Source: Defluviitaleaceae bacterium
Lineage (GTDB): Bacteria; Bacillota; Clostridia; Lachnospirales; WQUN01
Direction of reading: 5' to 3'
Assembly (NCBI GenBank): GCA_009786925.1
Contig: WRGY01000121.1
Coordinates: 1 to 41,326 of the forward strand
Length of the DNA stretch: 41,326 bases
Below, in pieces: positions 7,814-16,252 of the stretch. The translations under genes were made by a program, and so were the position numbers. Every line of letters starts with the position of its first letter. The first letter of the stretch is position 1. The notes beneath the pieces were generated by a model that was given only the letters and a program-made list of their open reading frames with translations, made no database searches and had not been told where the DNA came from.

Positions 7814-8196
7814 GGCAATAGACCTGTCACTATTCGCACTATGTCTACGATTACAGGCATCGCCATGATTAGGATGATTACACGACCGGCAAGGTCTATT
7901 TTTGCGGCTATTGCTGTTTCGTTTGCGTCGTTACATACACTTGTGCCAAACTCTACGATGTATGCCACGCCAATAACTCGGATAGCCAGTGCGGTATACG
8001 CGCCAAACCCCTCTGCCATATCACCCAAATGCCTAACAAAACCTAATGCCTCTGCCATCAAAGGCAAAACCATCAAAAAAATCAAAACCCCTGCCGCCAA
8101 AGAGATGAGTAGAGAAATTGCGGGGTTGTAGTTTTTCATAAAAAGTGCAAGCACTACGGCAAGCACACCGATGATTACAATCTGGAATATTACCAC
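7810..8196 (-). CDS. spoIIIAD: Stage III sporulation protein AD
   Basis: A 128-residue membrane protein with four hydrophobic segments, matching SpoIIIAD in length and in the GVAYIVEFGTSVCNDANETAIAAKIDLAGRVIILIMAMPV region. It is part of the mother-cell membrane platform of the SpoIIIA channel. The start is GTG at 8196, seven bases after AAGGAGG; a longer frame upstream runs through the spoIIIAC coding end and lacks membrane character. The stop overlaps the spoIIIAE start. Confidence 0.93.
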   Translation of the reverse strand: MVIFQIVIIGVLAVVLALFMKNYNPAISLLISLAAGVLIFLMVLPLMAEALGFVRHLGDMAEGFGAYTALAIRVIGVAYIVEFGTSVCNDANETAIAAKIDLAGRVIILIMAMPVIVDIVRIVTGLLP

Positions 8197-8218
8197 TACG
8201 CAACCTCCTTCATCGCTC

Positions 8219-8228
8219 CGCGTACGCG
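8219..8228. repeat. CGCGTACGCG palindrome between spoIIIAC and spoIIIAD
   Basis: This perfect 10-bp palindrome lies directly after the spoIIIAC stop codon and before the spoIIIAD ribosome binding site. It is flanked on the plus strand by GCTTCG, a motif also found beside the palindromes upstream of ogt and of the MFS transporter gene. It could form a small mRNA hairpin between two coupled sporulation genes. Confidence 0.45.
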
Positions 8229-8234
8229 CTTCGT

Positions 8235-8429
8235 TTATAATTCGAACATAACTCGCAAATGCGTAAACAAATCCGCGATATGCCCCACAATCCAAAACAA
8301 CACAAGCACTATGCCCGCGATAGTCACCATGGTGGCCTGTTCTTCACGTCCGCCATTTTTTAGCACTTGGTTAAGCACCGTTACCAAAATACCCACTGCC
8401 GCGATTTGAAAAAGTAAGCTTATATCCAT
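8235..8429 (-). CDS. spoIIIAC: Stage III sporulation protein AC
   Basis: A 64-residue protein with two transmembrane helices, the expected size and form of SpoIIIAC (MDISLLFQIAAVGILVTVLN, then KNGGREEQATMVTIAGIVLVLFWIV). AC and AD are related small membrane proteins of the SpoIIIA complex. The start at 8429 has AAAGGAGG upstream. It is 13 bases after spoIIIAB. Confidence 0.95.
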   Translation of the reverse strand: MDISLLFQIAAVGILVTVLNQVLKNGGREEQATMVTIAGIVLVLFWIVGHIADLFTHLRVMFEL

Positions 8430-8442
8430 TTGTGTACCTCCT

Positions 8443-8958
8443 TTACCACAGCACAACGGTGATTAGCAAACCGCCGATTACGCCAAGGCTGTGATACATC
8501 CTCTTGTTTTTGTCTGCCTTACCCCGTAGCGATGTTGTTTTTTCGTCAATGTAGGCTACCGCATATTCAATTGCGTTTTTCTGCATTTCTTTATCCAAAT
8601 AGCCCAAGGTTTTCCCAAAATCCTCTATTACTGTCCTATCCTCCGGTGCTAAAAGAACTTTGTCGTTTTGGATGAAGGTTATCCATAGCTGATAAGCTGT
8701 CTCTCCGTTGGTATCTTTAAGCCCCTCTGCAAAGTTATCAAAGACAAGGCTTACGCCGCCGCTTGTACGTTTAGCGACGTTTTTACAGGCTTCCGCGAGA
8801 GTGGAACGCATGTATTCTATTTCCGAGGAAAGAATAAGCAGTGCTTTTTTAAATTCCAATAAATCCTGTACACGAAAGCTTTCCTTGGCGGCAAAAAACA
8901 GCCCAAGCCCAACCGAACCCACCATAATAAGGAGCATCCCTGCGACTCTAATAAACAT
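8443..8958 (-). CDS. spoIIIAB: Stage III sporulation protein AB
   Basis: A 171-residue protein of the SpoIIIAB family, similar in plan to the type II secretion platform protein GspF. An N-terminal membrane helix (VAGMLLIMVGSVGLGLFFA) is followed by a helical cytoplasmic part with the family motif ALLILSSEIEYMRSTLAEA, and a C-terminal membrane helix LGVIGGLLITVVLW closes it. It is thought to partner the ATPase SpoIIIAA. The chosen ATG at 8958 is preceded by purine-rich GGAGTGGGGAAG; the gene overlaps the end of spoIIIAA by 11 bases. Confidence 0.93.
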   Translation of the reverse strand: MFIRVAGMLLIMVGSVGLGLFFAAKESFRVQDLLEFKKALLILSSEIEYMRSTLAEACKNVAKRTSGGVSLVFDNFAEGLKDTNGETAYQLWITFIQNDKVLLAPEDRTVIEDFGKTLGYLDKEMQKNAIEYAVAYIDEKTTSLRGKADKNKRMYHSLGVIGGLLITVVLW

Positions 8959-9793
8959 GCGGCTTCCCCACTCCTTCCAATACAATAAAACGCTCAAAAA
9001 CATTTCGGCGTAACAGCGCGGCGAGGGATGGATTTTGTTTTACATCGTCCATATCGCGTCCATGCACTGTGCATATCAGCTTTATTCCCGCGTTTAGGAC
9101 TGTCTCAACGGCACGCACATCTTGTTCTCCCCCCAACTCGTCCACCGCGATTACATCCGGTGACATCCCACGCAAAAGCATAATCATTGCATGAGCTTTT
9201 GGGCAGCCATCTATGACATCCGTGCGGAGGCCAACGTCGTTTTGTGGGATTCCACGGAAACATCCCGCGATTTCTGAGCGTTCGTCAGCCAGGCCAATGG
9301 TTAGTCCCCCATCAGAAAGTTGCCTCACAATATCGCGCAAAAGTGTTGTTTTTCCAAAAGCGGGCGGAGAAATTATCATAGTGTGCGGGATTTCCGAAGA
9401 AAGATGCGGCATTATTTTGTCCGCACAGCCTATGACAGCATGGGCAATACGGATGTTTATTCCGCTTATATGCCGCCAAGTTTTTACCGCACCGTTTTCT
9501 GTCACGACTTGACCCGACACCCCTACCCTATGCCCCCCGGGCAGAGTGATATACCCCGCCGAAAGCTCTGCTTCGTATGCATAAAAAGAATGCTGACTAA
9601 TCCGCTCCATAGTCTCACGTATATCCTCGGCAGTAGGGAAAAAAGTGTCACGCATAGGGATTTCCTGCCCGCGTAATTTCAAAATCATCGGCTTGTCCAC
9701 CCTAAGGCGGATTTCCGATATATTTTCCAATCCGCCAAATGCGTCCAAATGCGCAATAACTTGTACACCAAGAAATCTCTTTATACTCTCCAC
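8948..9793 (-). CDS. spoIIIAA: Stage III sporulation protein AA (ATPase)
   Basis: A 281-residue ATPase of the SpoIIIAA family, a distant relative of secretion ATPases that powers assembly or transport of the SpoIIIA-SpoIIQ channel. Walker A is SPPAFGKTT at about residue 140-150, Walker B is DVIAVDELGG, and a following TVHG/RDMDD segment is typical. The start is taken as GTG at 9793, with GAGGTGG 5 bases upstream; an in-frame GTG at 9802 would sit inside that ribosome binding site. It is the first gene of the spoIIIA run. A sigma-E promoter is expected in the gap 9794-9856 but I could not find a convincing one. Confidence 0.94.
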   Translation of the reverse strand: MESIKRFLGVQVIAHLDAFGGLENISEIRLRVDKPMILKLRGQEIPMRDTFFPTAEDIRETMERISQHSFYAYEAELSAGYITLPGGHRVGVSGQVVTENGAVKTWRHISGINIRIAHAVIGCADKIMPHLSSEIPHTMIISPPAFGKTTLLRDIVRQLSDGGLTIGLADERSEIAGCFRGIPQNDVGLRTDVIDGCPKAHAMIMLLRGMSPDVIAVDELGGEQDVRAVETVLNAGIKLICTVHGRDMDDVKQNPSLAALLRRNVFERFIVLEGVGKPHVY

Positions 9794-9856
9794 ATCAACC
9801 ACCTCATTTGATTTGCTTTATAACTATATGATGGTTGTCCGTGGTTAAGTACAAAA

Positions 9857-9882
9857 AAAGAGCTACCCTAAGGCAACCCTTT
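9857..9882 (-). terminator. Terminator after degV-ygjV
   Basis: On the minus strand AAAGGGTTGCC pairs with GGTAGCTCTTT over 11 positions (three G-U pairs), with a four-base loop, followed by a run of T. It lies between the ygjV stop (9898) and the spoIIIA start, and separates the two transcription units. Confidence 0.7.
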
Positions 9883-9897
9883 GTTTCACTATAATAT

Positions 9898-10518
9898 TTA
9901 CGGTTTTGCAAAAACTAACTGCGGAGTCTTGGGCTGTGTCGAGTATCTGACGTAGAAAACAATGACAGAAATAATTTTTGCTGATTCTATTAGAATACCC
10001 ATGATGTTCCAGCGGAAGTCGCCGTACAAAATATTAATCGGCGTTTGTGTAAGCAAGACAACCACGGCATAAAACACAACGGCAACACGTACATAGTGTA
10101 CGCCCGGCAAATATTGCCCTACAACAAATCCTAACGCAACTACCAATCCGAGTATATGGAGCCATCTTACTTGTTCCGGAGCGTTAAGCACAGTAACCGT
10201 ACCTGCGACTATGGCTATTACAATCATCACAAGCAGGAAGTTGAGTCCAATTTCCTTGCTCTGCGGTGTGTTTTTTTTGAAAATTACGTAGAATACAAGA
10301 TTGCGAACGGTACTGTACACTGCGGCGATGATAAGCGACATCTGCGTATCCATACCGGTAGAAATACCGATAGCAACAAACATCGCCATCCAGAACAAAC
10401 TACCTATACCCGTGACCAAAAAATACTTTGTTTTGTCCTTAATTTGATATGACGAAAACTCGAATGCTATTGTAATCAGCCCCAAGATTTGGGCGATAAT
10501 ATACCATGTGTTAATCAT
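9898..10518 (-). CDS. YgjV-like inner membrane protein
   Basis: A 206-residue membrane protein with six or more hydrophobic helices. It resembles the Imp-YgjV family, with an N-terminal ILGLITIAFEFSSYQIKDKTKYFLV block (a short SYQ motif after the first helix), a central ARN-like segment STVRNLVFYVIFKKN and a C-terminal helix pair. The molecular function of this family is not known. Its ATG overlaps the stop of the upstream degV gene by four bases, so the two are translationally coupled. If the ECF-type promoter upstream of degV is real, this membrane protein is also part of that sigma factor's regulon. Confidence 0.75.
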   Translation of the reverse strand: MINTWYIIAQILGLITIAFEFSSYQIKDKTKYFLVTGIGSLFWMAMFVAIGISTGMDTQMSLIIAAVYSTVRNLVFYVIFKKNTPQSKEIGLNFLLVMIVIAIVAGTVTVLNAPEQVRWLHILGLVVALGFVVGQYLPGVHYVRVAVVFYAVVVLLTQTPINILYGDFRWNIMGILIESAKIISVIVFYVRYSTQPKTPQLVFAKP

Positions 10519-11402
10519 GCCGCATCTCCTATCATTTCATATTTTTTGCAATACGCAAACGCTAACGCTCCCGGCCCTGCATGTGTACCGATTGCCGCGC
10601 CTACCTCTGTTATTGGGTTGTCGATTTCCATGCCGAGTGACAGCTCTGTATTTGCTTTAAAATTAACCGCGTCATCCTCACTTAGGATATGGCCTATGCT
10701 TAGGTTAACGTTTTTCTTTTCTTCTTGTAATGCGGCTACGATTCCCTCTTGAATCATTTTTAAGGCATTCTTTTTTCCGCGTACACTATCGAGCTGTGAG
10801 ACCTGTCCATCCTCCAGTTGCAAAATCGGTCGCAGTCCTAAAATCCCGCCGACAAAAGCCGTCGTAGGTCCGATTCGTCCGCCTCTTTTAAGATACTCCA
10901 CAGTGTCCAGAGTAAAGTAGACACGAGTAGTTTTAAGGATTTTCTCTGCATAAGAAACGGTTTTTTGCAAATTAAAGTTAGCCTTTTGCATTTTTAGTAT
11001 TTCGCGCAATATCAGTCCCTGACCTACACTCGCGCTCAAGGTGTCGATTACTTTGATGACACTGTTTGGATAGTCATCGCTTAGGATTCCTGCGGCGAGT
11101 GTCGCACTATTGTATGAGCCGCTCAATTTTGAAGAAATTGTGATAACAACAAGGTCTTTGCCCGATTCCAGATGTGGCTTCATTACATCTATATAATCCT
11201 GCGGGCTGGGCTGGGCTGTTTTTGGAAAAACACCCTTTTCTTCTAACAATCGCTTGAAATAATCTTCTTTTGTGATATCAACGCCTTCTTTTAAATGACC
11301 ATCATCCTCAAATGTGATGTAAAAAGGAACTACCTCTATGTTGTACTTTCTAGCTTCCTCTTTTGTAAAGTCACAACCGCCGTCCGAAATAATTTGATAC
11401 AT
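10515..11402 (-). CDS. DegV family fatty-acid binding protein (copy 2)
   Basis: A 295-residue DegV/FakB-type protein (YQIISDGGCDFTKEEA, TAQPSPQDY, TISSKLSGSYNSA, DTLSASVGQGL, TVEYLKRGGRIGP, ILGLRPIL, GTHAGPGALA). Such proteins bind long-chain acyl groups. It differs clearly from copy 1 at 5299-6183, for example in TAQPSPQDY in place of TQVTSHRYM, so the two probably bind different lipids. The start at 11402 has GAGGAGG upstream. It is coupled to ygjV and is divergent from an ECF sigma factor; the shared upstream DNA carries an 18-bp inverted repeat that looks like two opposed ECF-type promoters. Confidence 0.93.
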   Translation of the reverse strand: MYQIISDGGCDFTKEEARKYNIEVVPFYITFEDDGHLKEGVDITKEDYFKRLLEEKGVFPKTAQPSPQDYIDVMKPHLESGKDLVVITISSKLSGSYNSATLAAGILSDDYPNSVIKVIDTLSASVGQGLILREILKMQKANFNLQKTVSYAEKILKTTRVYFTLDTVEYLKRGGRIGPTTAFVGGILGLRPILQLEDGQVSQLDSVRGKKNALKMIQEGIVAALQEEKKNVNLSIGHILSEDDAVNFKANTELSLGMEIDNPITEVGAAIGTHAGPGALAFAYCKKYEMIGDAA

Positions 11403-11431
11403 GGTATTACCTCCTCATGATTTTTGGGTTA

Positions 11432-11500
11432 CACTAATATAGACAGAAAAAAAAATGGTTGGTTGCAACGGTTGCAGAAAAATTTCTGTCTATATTAGTG
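11432..11500. promoter_or_regulatory. Symmetrical divergent ECF-type promoter pair in a perfect 18-bp inverted repeat
   Basis: The 18-base sequence at 11432-11449 is repeated exactly as its reverse complement at 11483-11500. In the centre is the palindrome GTTGCAAC (11462-11469). Rightwards, TGCAAC (11464-11469) is followed 17 bases later by TGTCTA (11487-11492). Leftwards, TGCAAC (11467-11462) is followed 16 bases later by TGTCTA (11445-11440). Both resemble ECF sigma promoters (AAC-type -35, CGTC-like -10). One points at the sigma factor gene, the other at degV-ygjV. As RNA the repeat could also form a long hairpin. Assignment to the adjacent sigma factor is inference. Confidence 0.65.
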
Positions 11501-11514
11501 AGGATGGTGATTTA

Positions 11515-12078
11515 ATGGAAGATGCAGAAATTTTGGATATGTACTTTAGCAGAGAAGAAGCGGCTTTATCTGAAACAAAAACAAAATACGGCAGACGACT
11601 GTTTAAAGTATCAAACAACATACTACACAGTTCGGAAGATGCAGAAGAAAACGTAAACGATACTCTTTTAAAAAGCTGGAATGTAATCCCACCGAGCCGC
11701 CCCTTAATGTTTGGCGCGTTTTTGGCAAAAATCGCTCGCAATCTTTCGCTAAACAAATGGGAAGCAAAAAATGCCGCAAAGCGCGGCGGTGGAGAAGTGG
11801 GTATAATGCTCGGGGAACTTGAAGAGTGCATACCTTCAGCGGACAACAGTCCGGAAGAAGCCCACGAAGCCCTTGTCGTAACCGATACAATAAACATATT
11901 CTTAAGTACACTGGACAAACCTGCAAGGGTGGCATTTATACTACGCTACTTCCACAGCGAAAGCATAAGCACGATAAGTACACGTTTCAAAATGAGCGAA
12001 AGCAAAATAAAATCATTATTGTTTCGCACAAGAAAAAAGCTGCGCACACATCTCGAAAAGGAGGGAATAACAATATGA
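11515..12078 (+). CDS. ECF-type RNA polymerase sigma factor
   Basis: A 187-residue sigma-70 family protein of ECF size. Region 2 runs over about residues 20-90 (GRRLFKVSNNILHSSEDAEENVNDTLLKSWNVIPP, with FLAKIARNLSLNKW at its end). Region 4 is at about 125-185 (LDKPARVAFILRYFHSESISTISTRFKMSESKIKSLLFRTRKKLRTHLE), a clear helix-turn-helix. The ATG at 11515 is chosen because an earlier in-frame ATG at 11455 lies inside the promoter repeat; AGGATGGTGA precedes the chosen start. It is coupled by ATGA overlap to a small membrane protein that is a candidate anti-sigma factor. It probably controls itself and degV-ygjV through the adjacent repeat. Confidence 0.92.
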   Translation: MEDAEILDMYFSREEAALSETKTKYGRRLFKVSNNILHSSEDAEENVNDTLLKSWNVIPPSRPLMFGAFLAKIARNLSLNKWEAKNAAKRGGGEVGIMLGELEECIPSADNSPEEAHEALVVTDTINIFLSTLDKPARVAFILRYFHSESISTISTRFKMSESKIKSLLFRTRKKLRTHLEKEGITI

Positions 12079-12284
12079 AAGAAAAGAGACTATTGCTTTG
12101 CATAGGCGAAATAAGCGACATATTTTTAGAAGAGGCCGAAACCGCAATTTTTGCAATATCAAAGCGAAAAAAAATCGCTAAGTATGGCGCGTTGGCCGCT
12201 GCCGCTGCTGTTGGCATCGCACTCACGTACAAATTTGTACTCTACCGACGCGCAAATACACAGGTTGTAGCTAAAATCGCATAA
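12075..12284 (+). CDS. Small single-span membrane protein, candidate anti-sigma factor
   Basis: A 69-residue protein starting at the ATG that overlaps the sigma factor stop (12075-12078), with GGAGGGAATAACAAT upstream. Residues 1-35 form a charged helical stretch (MKEKRLLLCIGEISDIFLEEAE, then a basic KRKKIAK). Residues about 37-56 are one hydrophobic helix (YGALAAAAAVGIALTYKFVLY), and a short tail follows. The order, coupling and topology (cytoplasmic N-terminus, one membrane span) suit a minimal anti-sigma factor or membrane anchor for the sigma factor. It has no recognisable zinc-binding anti-sigma domain, and there is no sequence proof of function. Confidence 0.75.
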   Translation: MKEKRLLLCIGEISDIFLEEAETAIFAISKRKKIAKYGALAAAAAVGIALTYKFVLYRRANTQVVAKIA

Positions 12285-12306
12285 ATCTTTTTTTTTCGGC
12301 TTTTTA

Positions 12307-12315
12307 TGTTATACT
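12307..12315 (+). promoter_or_regulatory. Extended -10 promoter candidate for the FMN-binding lipoprotein gene
   Basis: TGTTATACT (TGnTATACT) lies 43 bases before the ATG at 12358, in a 73-base gap after the sigma factor operon. The stretch where a -35 would be is a T-run without a good hexamer. The T-run at 12287-12296 follows only a weak stem, so I cannot call a terminator there. Confidence 0.4.
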
Positions 12316-12357
12316 CTTAGTCAACCTAAAATATATGGAAATATAGGGGGACTAAAA

Positions 12358-13977
12358 ATGAATTTATCTAAAGCGATAAAAGCATTCGCAGGATTATTAT
12401 TTCTGCCTGTGCTTTTATTTTCTTGTGGCGGAAATCAAACAGTAGACGACAGTCAAACCTTACTCCCATTTCGTAATGGTGTGTTTTCCGGTGTTAGTGT
12501 GGGTTATCTTGGTGACATACATGTAGAGGTCGAAGTTGCGGATGGTCGGATTGTGCGTCTGGATGTCACGCAACATGAAGAAACCCCGGGCTTTGCTTAC
12601 CCTACTTTTGAAATAATGCGGGCTGCTATTACTTTTAATCAAAATACCGATGTTTCGTTGGTTACAGGTGCTACGTCTACGTCCAGAGCTTTTAGGGAAG
12701 CGGTGGAGTCTGCCTTGGTACAGGCGGGTGTTTCGCTTGCACAGCTTAGACCCGGTGCTACGACCGCACCCGGTATCGCTGTGGCCGGTGGTGTTGATGT
12801 TGCGCAGGCACCCGTTGCTGTTGTTACGCTTGATACTTCTTTGTCTGCGGCGGCATTGTTGGCTTTGCCTGTTTCTACAGCGAACTTTACGCCCGGGGAT
12901 TTTATTGTAACTGTTCCCGGTTGGCAGGAAGCACCTATGACGGTGCAGGTTTCTTTTACAGAAAATCAAATCGTTGGTATAGAAATTCTTGACCACAATG
13001 AGTCTATGTATGGCTCCGGCTGGGGTTTTAGGGCAATGCCCGCTACACAGGACCAGATTCTTGTGAGGCAATCTACACAGGATATCGACGTGTTTACCGG
13101 TGCGACTATAACAAGAAACGCCATTGTAAACGCTGTGGAATACGCCATTGTACAAGCCGGTGCAGACCCTGTGCAGTTAGTACCACAGTTTATTACCGAA
13201 CCTTTGCCCGGCGATAGGTTTATCCCGGGCTTTATAGAAGTAAATGTACCTGCAAATACGATGGATATATATGGCAATCCACTCACAGAGGGTGCAATGA
13301 GGATGCTGTATAGCCAATATGCCGACATGAATCTACGCCTGTCCTTTGGAAGAAACGAATTCCATTTGCATAGTGGTGGTGGCTTTGGTCTGGGTCAAGG
13401 TAATGGCGGCCATGGAGAGTCTGTATATGGAGCGGGCGAAATTGGCGGAGGTGCATTAGGCGGATGGTGGTTTAGGCAAGTGGTAAACCATCAGGTAAAC
13501 GATAGGCAATCTACACAAAACATAGACATCGTTACAGGTGCTACTATGTCTGCGGCCGCGATTATTTGGGGTGTTGAACAGGGCATGATTGCGCAGGGCG
13601 CAAACCCGACACAAATCACACCGATAACATATCCGCGTGTACAAATCCACCGCAATCCATCCGGAGAATCTACCGACCCGTTTTTTGAGCCAAGTATATA
13701 TACAGTGACAGTAAATGCATGGGGTGGCCCTATGGTAGTTAGGGTGACGCTCGACAGGACTAATGTACGTCGTATCGAGGTGCTGGAGCATAACGAAACT
13801 GAGTCTTTTTGGGATATGGTATGGGGTGCCGGTGCAGACCATATAATGCGCAATGGTATTCTGCTTGCGGGTGCGAGTGGGCTTGATGATGTTGACCTTG
13901 TTACCGGTGCTACTGTTTCGTCAGCCGCCTTGGTCGAAGCTGTTCGTTTAGCTATGGAAGAAGCGTGGATAAACTAA
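12358..13977 (+). CDS. Lipoprotein with four FMN-binding (flavinylation) repeats
   Basis: A 539-residue lipoprotein (lipobox FSC, C23) with four FMN_bind-type repeats. Each ends in a covalent flavinylation motif TGATx(S/T): TGATST with acceptor T108, TGATIT with T252, TGATMS with S398 and TGATVS with S521. Repeats 1, 2 and 4 have the full beta-rich domain ([71 protein letters not shown]). Repeat 3 has lost much of this and instead carries a Gly/His-rich stretch at about residues 335-370. Such proteins (like Listeria PplA) receive FMN from ApbE and carry electrons outside the membrane. An ApbE gene lies at 16242-17234. The ribosome binding site is GGGGG, and a chemoreceptor follows 16 bases downstream. 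Confidence 0.92.
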   Translation: MNLSKAIKAFAGLLFLPVLLFSCGGNQTVDDSQTLLPFRNGVFSGVSVGYLGDIHVEVEVADGRIVRLDVTQHEETPGFAYPTFEIMRAAITFNQNTDVSLVTGATSTSRAFREAVESALVQAGVSLAQLRPGATTAPGIAVAGGVDVAQAPVAVVTLDTSLSAAALLALPVSTANFTPGDFIVTVPGWQEAPMTVQVSFTENQIVGIEILDHNESMYGSGWGFRAMPATQDQILVRQSTQDIDVFTGATITRNAIVNAVEYAIVQAGADPVQLVPQFITEPLPGDRFIPGFIEVNVPANTMDIYGNPLTEGAMRMLYSQYADMNLRLSFGRNEFHLHSGGGFGLGQGNGGHGESVYGAGEIGGGALGGWWFRQVVNHQVNDRQSTQNIDIVTGATMSAAAIIWGVEQGMIAQGANPTQITPITYPRVQIHRNPSGESTDPFFEPSIYTVTVNAWGGPMVVRVTLDRTNVRRIEVLEHNETESFWDMVWGAGADHIMRNGILLAGASGLDDVDLVTGATVSSAALVEAVRLAMEEAWIN

Positions 13978-13993
13978 ACTTTGGAGGTTAGTC

Positions 13994-16252
13994 ATGACCC
14001 TATTTAAAAATCTTAGAATCGGTGCAAAATTAGCTTTTGGTTTTTGTGTTTTGTTGGTTGTCTTATTTATCATCACGGCGATGTCATTTATTTCTTTGAT
14101 TGGGATAGAAAGGGATTACTCCAATATTTTTTATTACCCTTCTGCACAGCACGAAAAGCTTAATGCTATCGAACTGTATCTACTTGACTCTAGGCGCATA
14201 ACCGCACTTTCTGCCCTAAATGCAAGTAACGAGGACGCGCTTAACGGCTTGGAGCGAGAAATAGCGGACACAAGGGCTCTTATCGTACAAAATGTAAATG
14301 CAGTAAGGGCAAGCTTTGAAAACGACCCTCTTGTTTCAGAAGAAGTACAGCAAAAACGACTACGCCAGCTTCACCTGCTAGAAAACCTAATGTACATCTA
14401 TATAGATGGTTTTGTGCCTTCTATTATCACATTATCTCGTGCGGGGCATCAGGCAATAGCACTTAATCTTATAAACGAAGCCGCTGGTGGTTTGTTTAAA
14501 AATGTGTACAACGAGTTTACGGTTTTGCATTATGACATACGCGACTACATGTACAGCACAAGAGATGCCATCAGCGCGTCAAACAATGACACTCTAGCGA
14601 TGATGTTTGCTATCACCGCTATCGCAACAGTGCTTGGTTTAATTATTGCCTTCATCGTAACAAAAATGATTACAAAACCTGTAACAGACGTAGTCTATGC
14701 AATAGAAAACATGGCAAACGGAAACCTAAACGTAAACATAAAAGATGATGCAAAAGACGAAACAGGCAAACTCGCAAGGGCAGCAAAAACAATGGCAAGC
14801 ACACTAAAACGCTTGATAAACGAAATGGACAATATGGCAAACGACCATGACAAGGGTGAGATAGACACCTTTATAAAAGCCGAAAGTTTTAATGGCGACT
14901 ACGGTACAGTTGCTACAAAAATCAATGGAATGCTAAAGTCGTCGCTGTCTACACAAAATCGAGCAATAGAGACATTTGTAAAAATAGCAGAAGGCGATTT
15001 TGCCGCAGATATAGAAAAACTACCCGGCAAAAAAGCCAAAATAAACGATGCAATAAGCGAAATGCGCACAAGGATAGAATCCGTAAGCGACGAAGTAAAC
15101 ATGCTAATAAACCAAGCGGCAAACAAGGGACAACTATCCGTAAGCATCGACGAAAGCAAATACGATGGCGGATGGCTAACAATAATGAAGGGGCTAAACT
15201 CCCTAACACAGGCGGTAAACACCCCGATAGTAGAAATAAGAGACGTAATGGCGCGCCTAAACAACGGCCATTTTGACAAAACTGTAGTAGGCGATTACAA
15301 GGGCGACTTTTTGACAATAAAAGAAGCTGTAAACGAGGTAGTATCGGCATTAAACAAATATGTAGCAGAGATAAACATATGCCTAAACGAAATCGCAGAG
15401 GGCAATCTAACGCATAAATCCACGATGAACTTTGTTGGTGAGTTTTCTAAAATAGGCGAATCTATGGGGCATATCACAAATTCATTAAACAAAACGATGA
15501 CAGAAATCAACTCGGCATCGGGTCAAGTATTGGCGGGTGCAAAACAAATAGCATCGAGTGCAATGGATTTGGCAAATGGTGCAACAGAACAAGCAAGCTC
15601 GATAGAAGAATTAAACGCCTCGATAGATACAATAAATAAACAAACAAGCGACAATGCAGAAAGTGCGATGGAGGCAAGCAGTATATCTGTAAAATCTACA
15701 GAAAACGCCCGCGAGGGTAATAATGCGATGTCGAGTATGATGGACTCGATGCAACAAATAAAAGAATCGAGCCAAAATATTTCTAAGATAATAGGAACGA
15801 TACAAGAGATTGCATTCCAAACAAATCTGCTCGCGCTAAATGCCGCGGTAGAAGCAGCAAGAGCAGGCGAACATGGAAAAGGCTTTGCAGTAGTGGCAGA
15901 AGAGGTAAGAAACCTGGCATCAAGAAGCCAAAAAGCCGCAACAGAAACCACAGGGCTAATCCAAACCTCAATAGATAAAGTAGAAATGGGCAACGAAATA
16001 GCAGACAAAACATCGGAATCCCTAAACGTCATAGTGTCAAACGCAGACGATGTTTTACAGATAATAAACAAAATAGCAGAAGCCTCAAAGGAGCAAGCCG
16101 AAGCAATAGAGCAAGTAAGCATAGGGCTAAACCAAATATCCCAAGTAGTACAGAGCAACTCAGCGGTATCAGAAGAAGCCGCGGCAGCATCCGAGGAGCT
16201 AACCTCACAGGCAGAAATACTACAACAGCTTGTGGATTTCTTTAAGATTTGA
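13994..16252 (+). CDS. Methyl-accepting chemotaxis protein with poly-HAMP linker
   Basis: A 752-residue membrane chemoreceptor. Transmembrane helix 1 is at residues 11-31, a helical extracytoplasmic sensor follows to about 200, helix 2 is at about 202-224 and HAMP at about 225-278. Then come two or three further HAMP-like units (segments with [25 protein letters not shown] and [16 protein letters not shown]). The signalling domain is complete, with the tip [22 protein letters not shown] at about 605 and [12 protein letters not shown] after it. There is no C-terminal CheR-docking pentapeptide. The start has GGAGG 7 bases upstream. It lies 16 bases behind the multi-FMN lipoprotein gene with no terminator between them, so it is probably co-transcribed and may sense redox state or electron acceptors. 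The 3' end overlaps apbE by 11 bases, tail to tail. Confidence 0.93.
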   Translation: MTLFKNLRIGAKLAFGFCVLLVVLFIITAMSFISLIGIERDYSNIFYYPSAQHEKLNAIELYLLDSRRITALSALNASNEDALNGLEREIADTRALIVQNVNAVRASFENDPLVSEEVQQKRLRQLHLLENLMYIYIDGFVPSIITLSRAGHQAIALNLINEAAGGLFKNVYNEFTVLHYDIRDYMYSTRDAISASNNDTLAMMFAITAIATVLGLIIAFIVTKMITKPVTDVVYAIENMANGNLNVNIKDDAKDETGKLARAAKTMASTLKRLINEMDNMANDHDKGEIDTFIKAESFNGDYGTVATKINGMLKSSLSTQNRAIETFVKIAEGDFAADIEKLPGKKAKINDAISEMRTRIESVSDEVNMLINQAANKGQLSVSIDESKYDGGWLTIMKGLNSLTQAVNTPIVEIRDVMARLNNGHFDKTVVGDYKGDFLTIKEAVNEVVSALNKYVAEINICLNEIAEGNLTHKSTMNFVGEFSKIGESMGHITNSLNKTMTEINSASGQVLAGAKQIASSAMDLANGATEQASSIEELNASIDTINKQTSDNAESAMEASSISVKSTENAREGNNAMSSMMDSMQQIKESSQNISKIIGTIQEIAFQTNLLALNAAVEAARAGEHGKGFAVVAEEVRNLASRSQKAATETTGLIQTSIDKVEMGNEIADKTSESLNVIVSNADDVLQIINKIAEASKEQAEAIEQVSIGLNQISQVVQSNSAVSEEAAAASEELTSQAEILQQLVDFFKI

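Noticed and set aside
9794-9856. Sigma-E promoter for spoIIIAA
   Set aside because: CATATAGT on the minus strand resembles a -10 element with one mismatch, but no acceptable -35 lies 13-15 bases upstream; too weak to list.
11450-11482. The loop of the inverted repeat as a small RNA or riboswitch
   Set aside because: No recognised riboswitch core, and the promoter-pair reading explains both the arms and the central palindrome.
11826-12284. A 152-residue frame covering the end of the sigma gene and the small membrane protein
   Set aside because: Its first half overlaps the sigma factor's region 4 in another frame and is low-complexity basic sequence. Only the part from the ATG at 12075 has a ribosome binding site and protein-like character.
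12285-12300. T-run after the sigma operon as a terminator
   Set aside because: The upstream sequence forms no stable stem.
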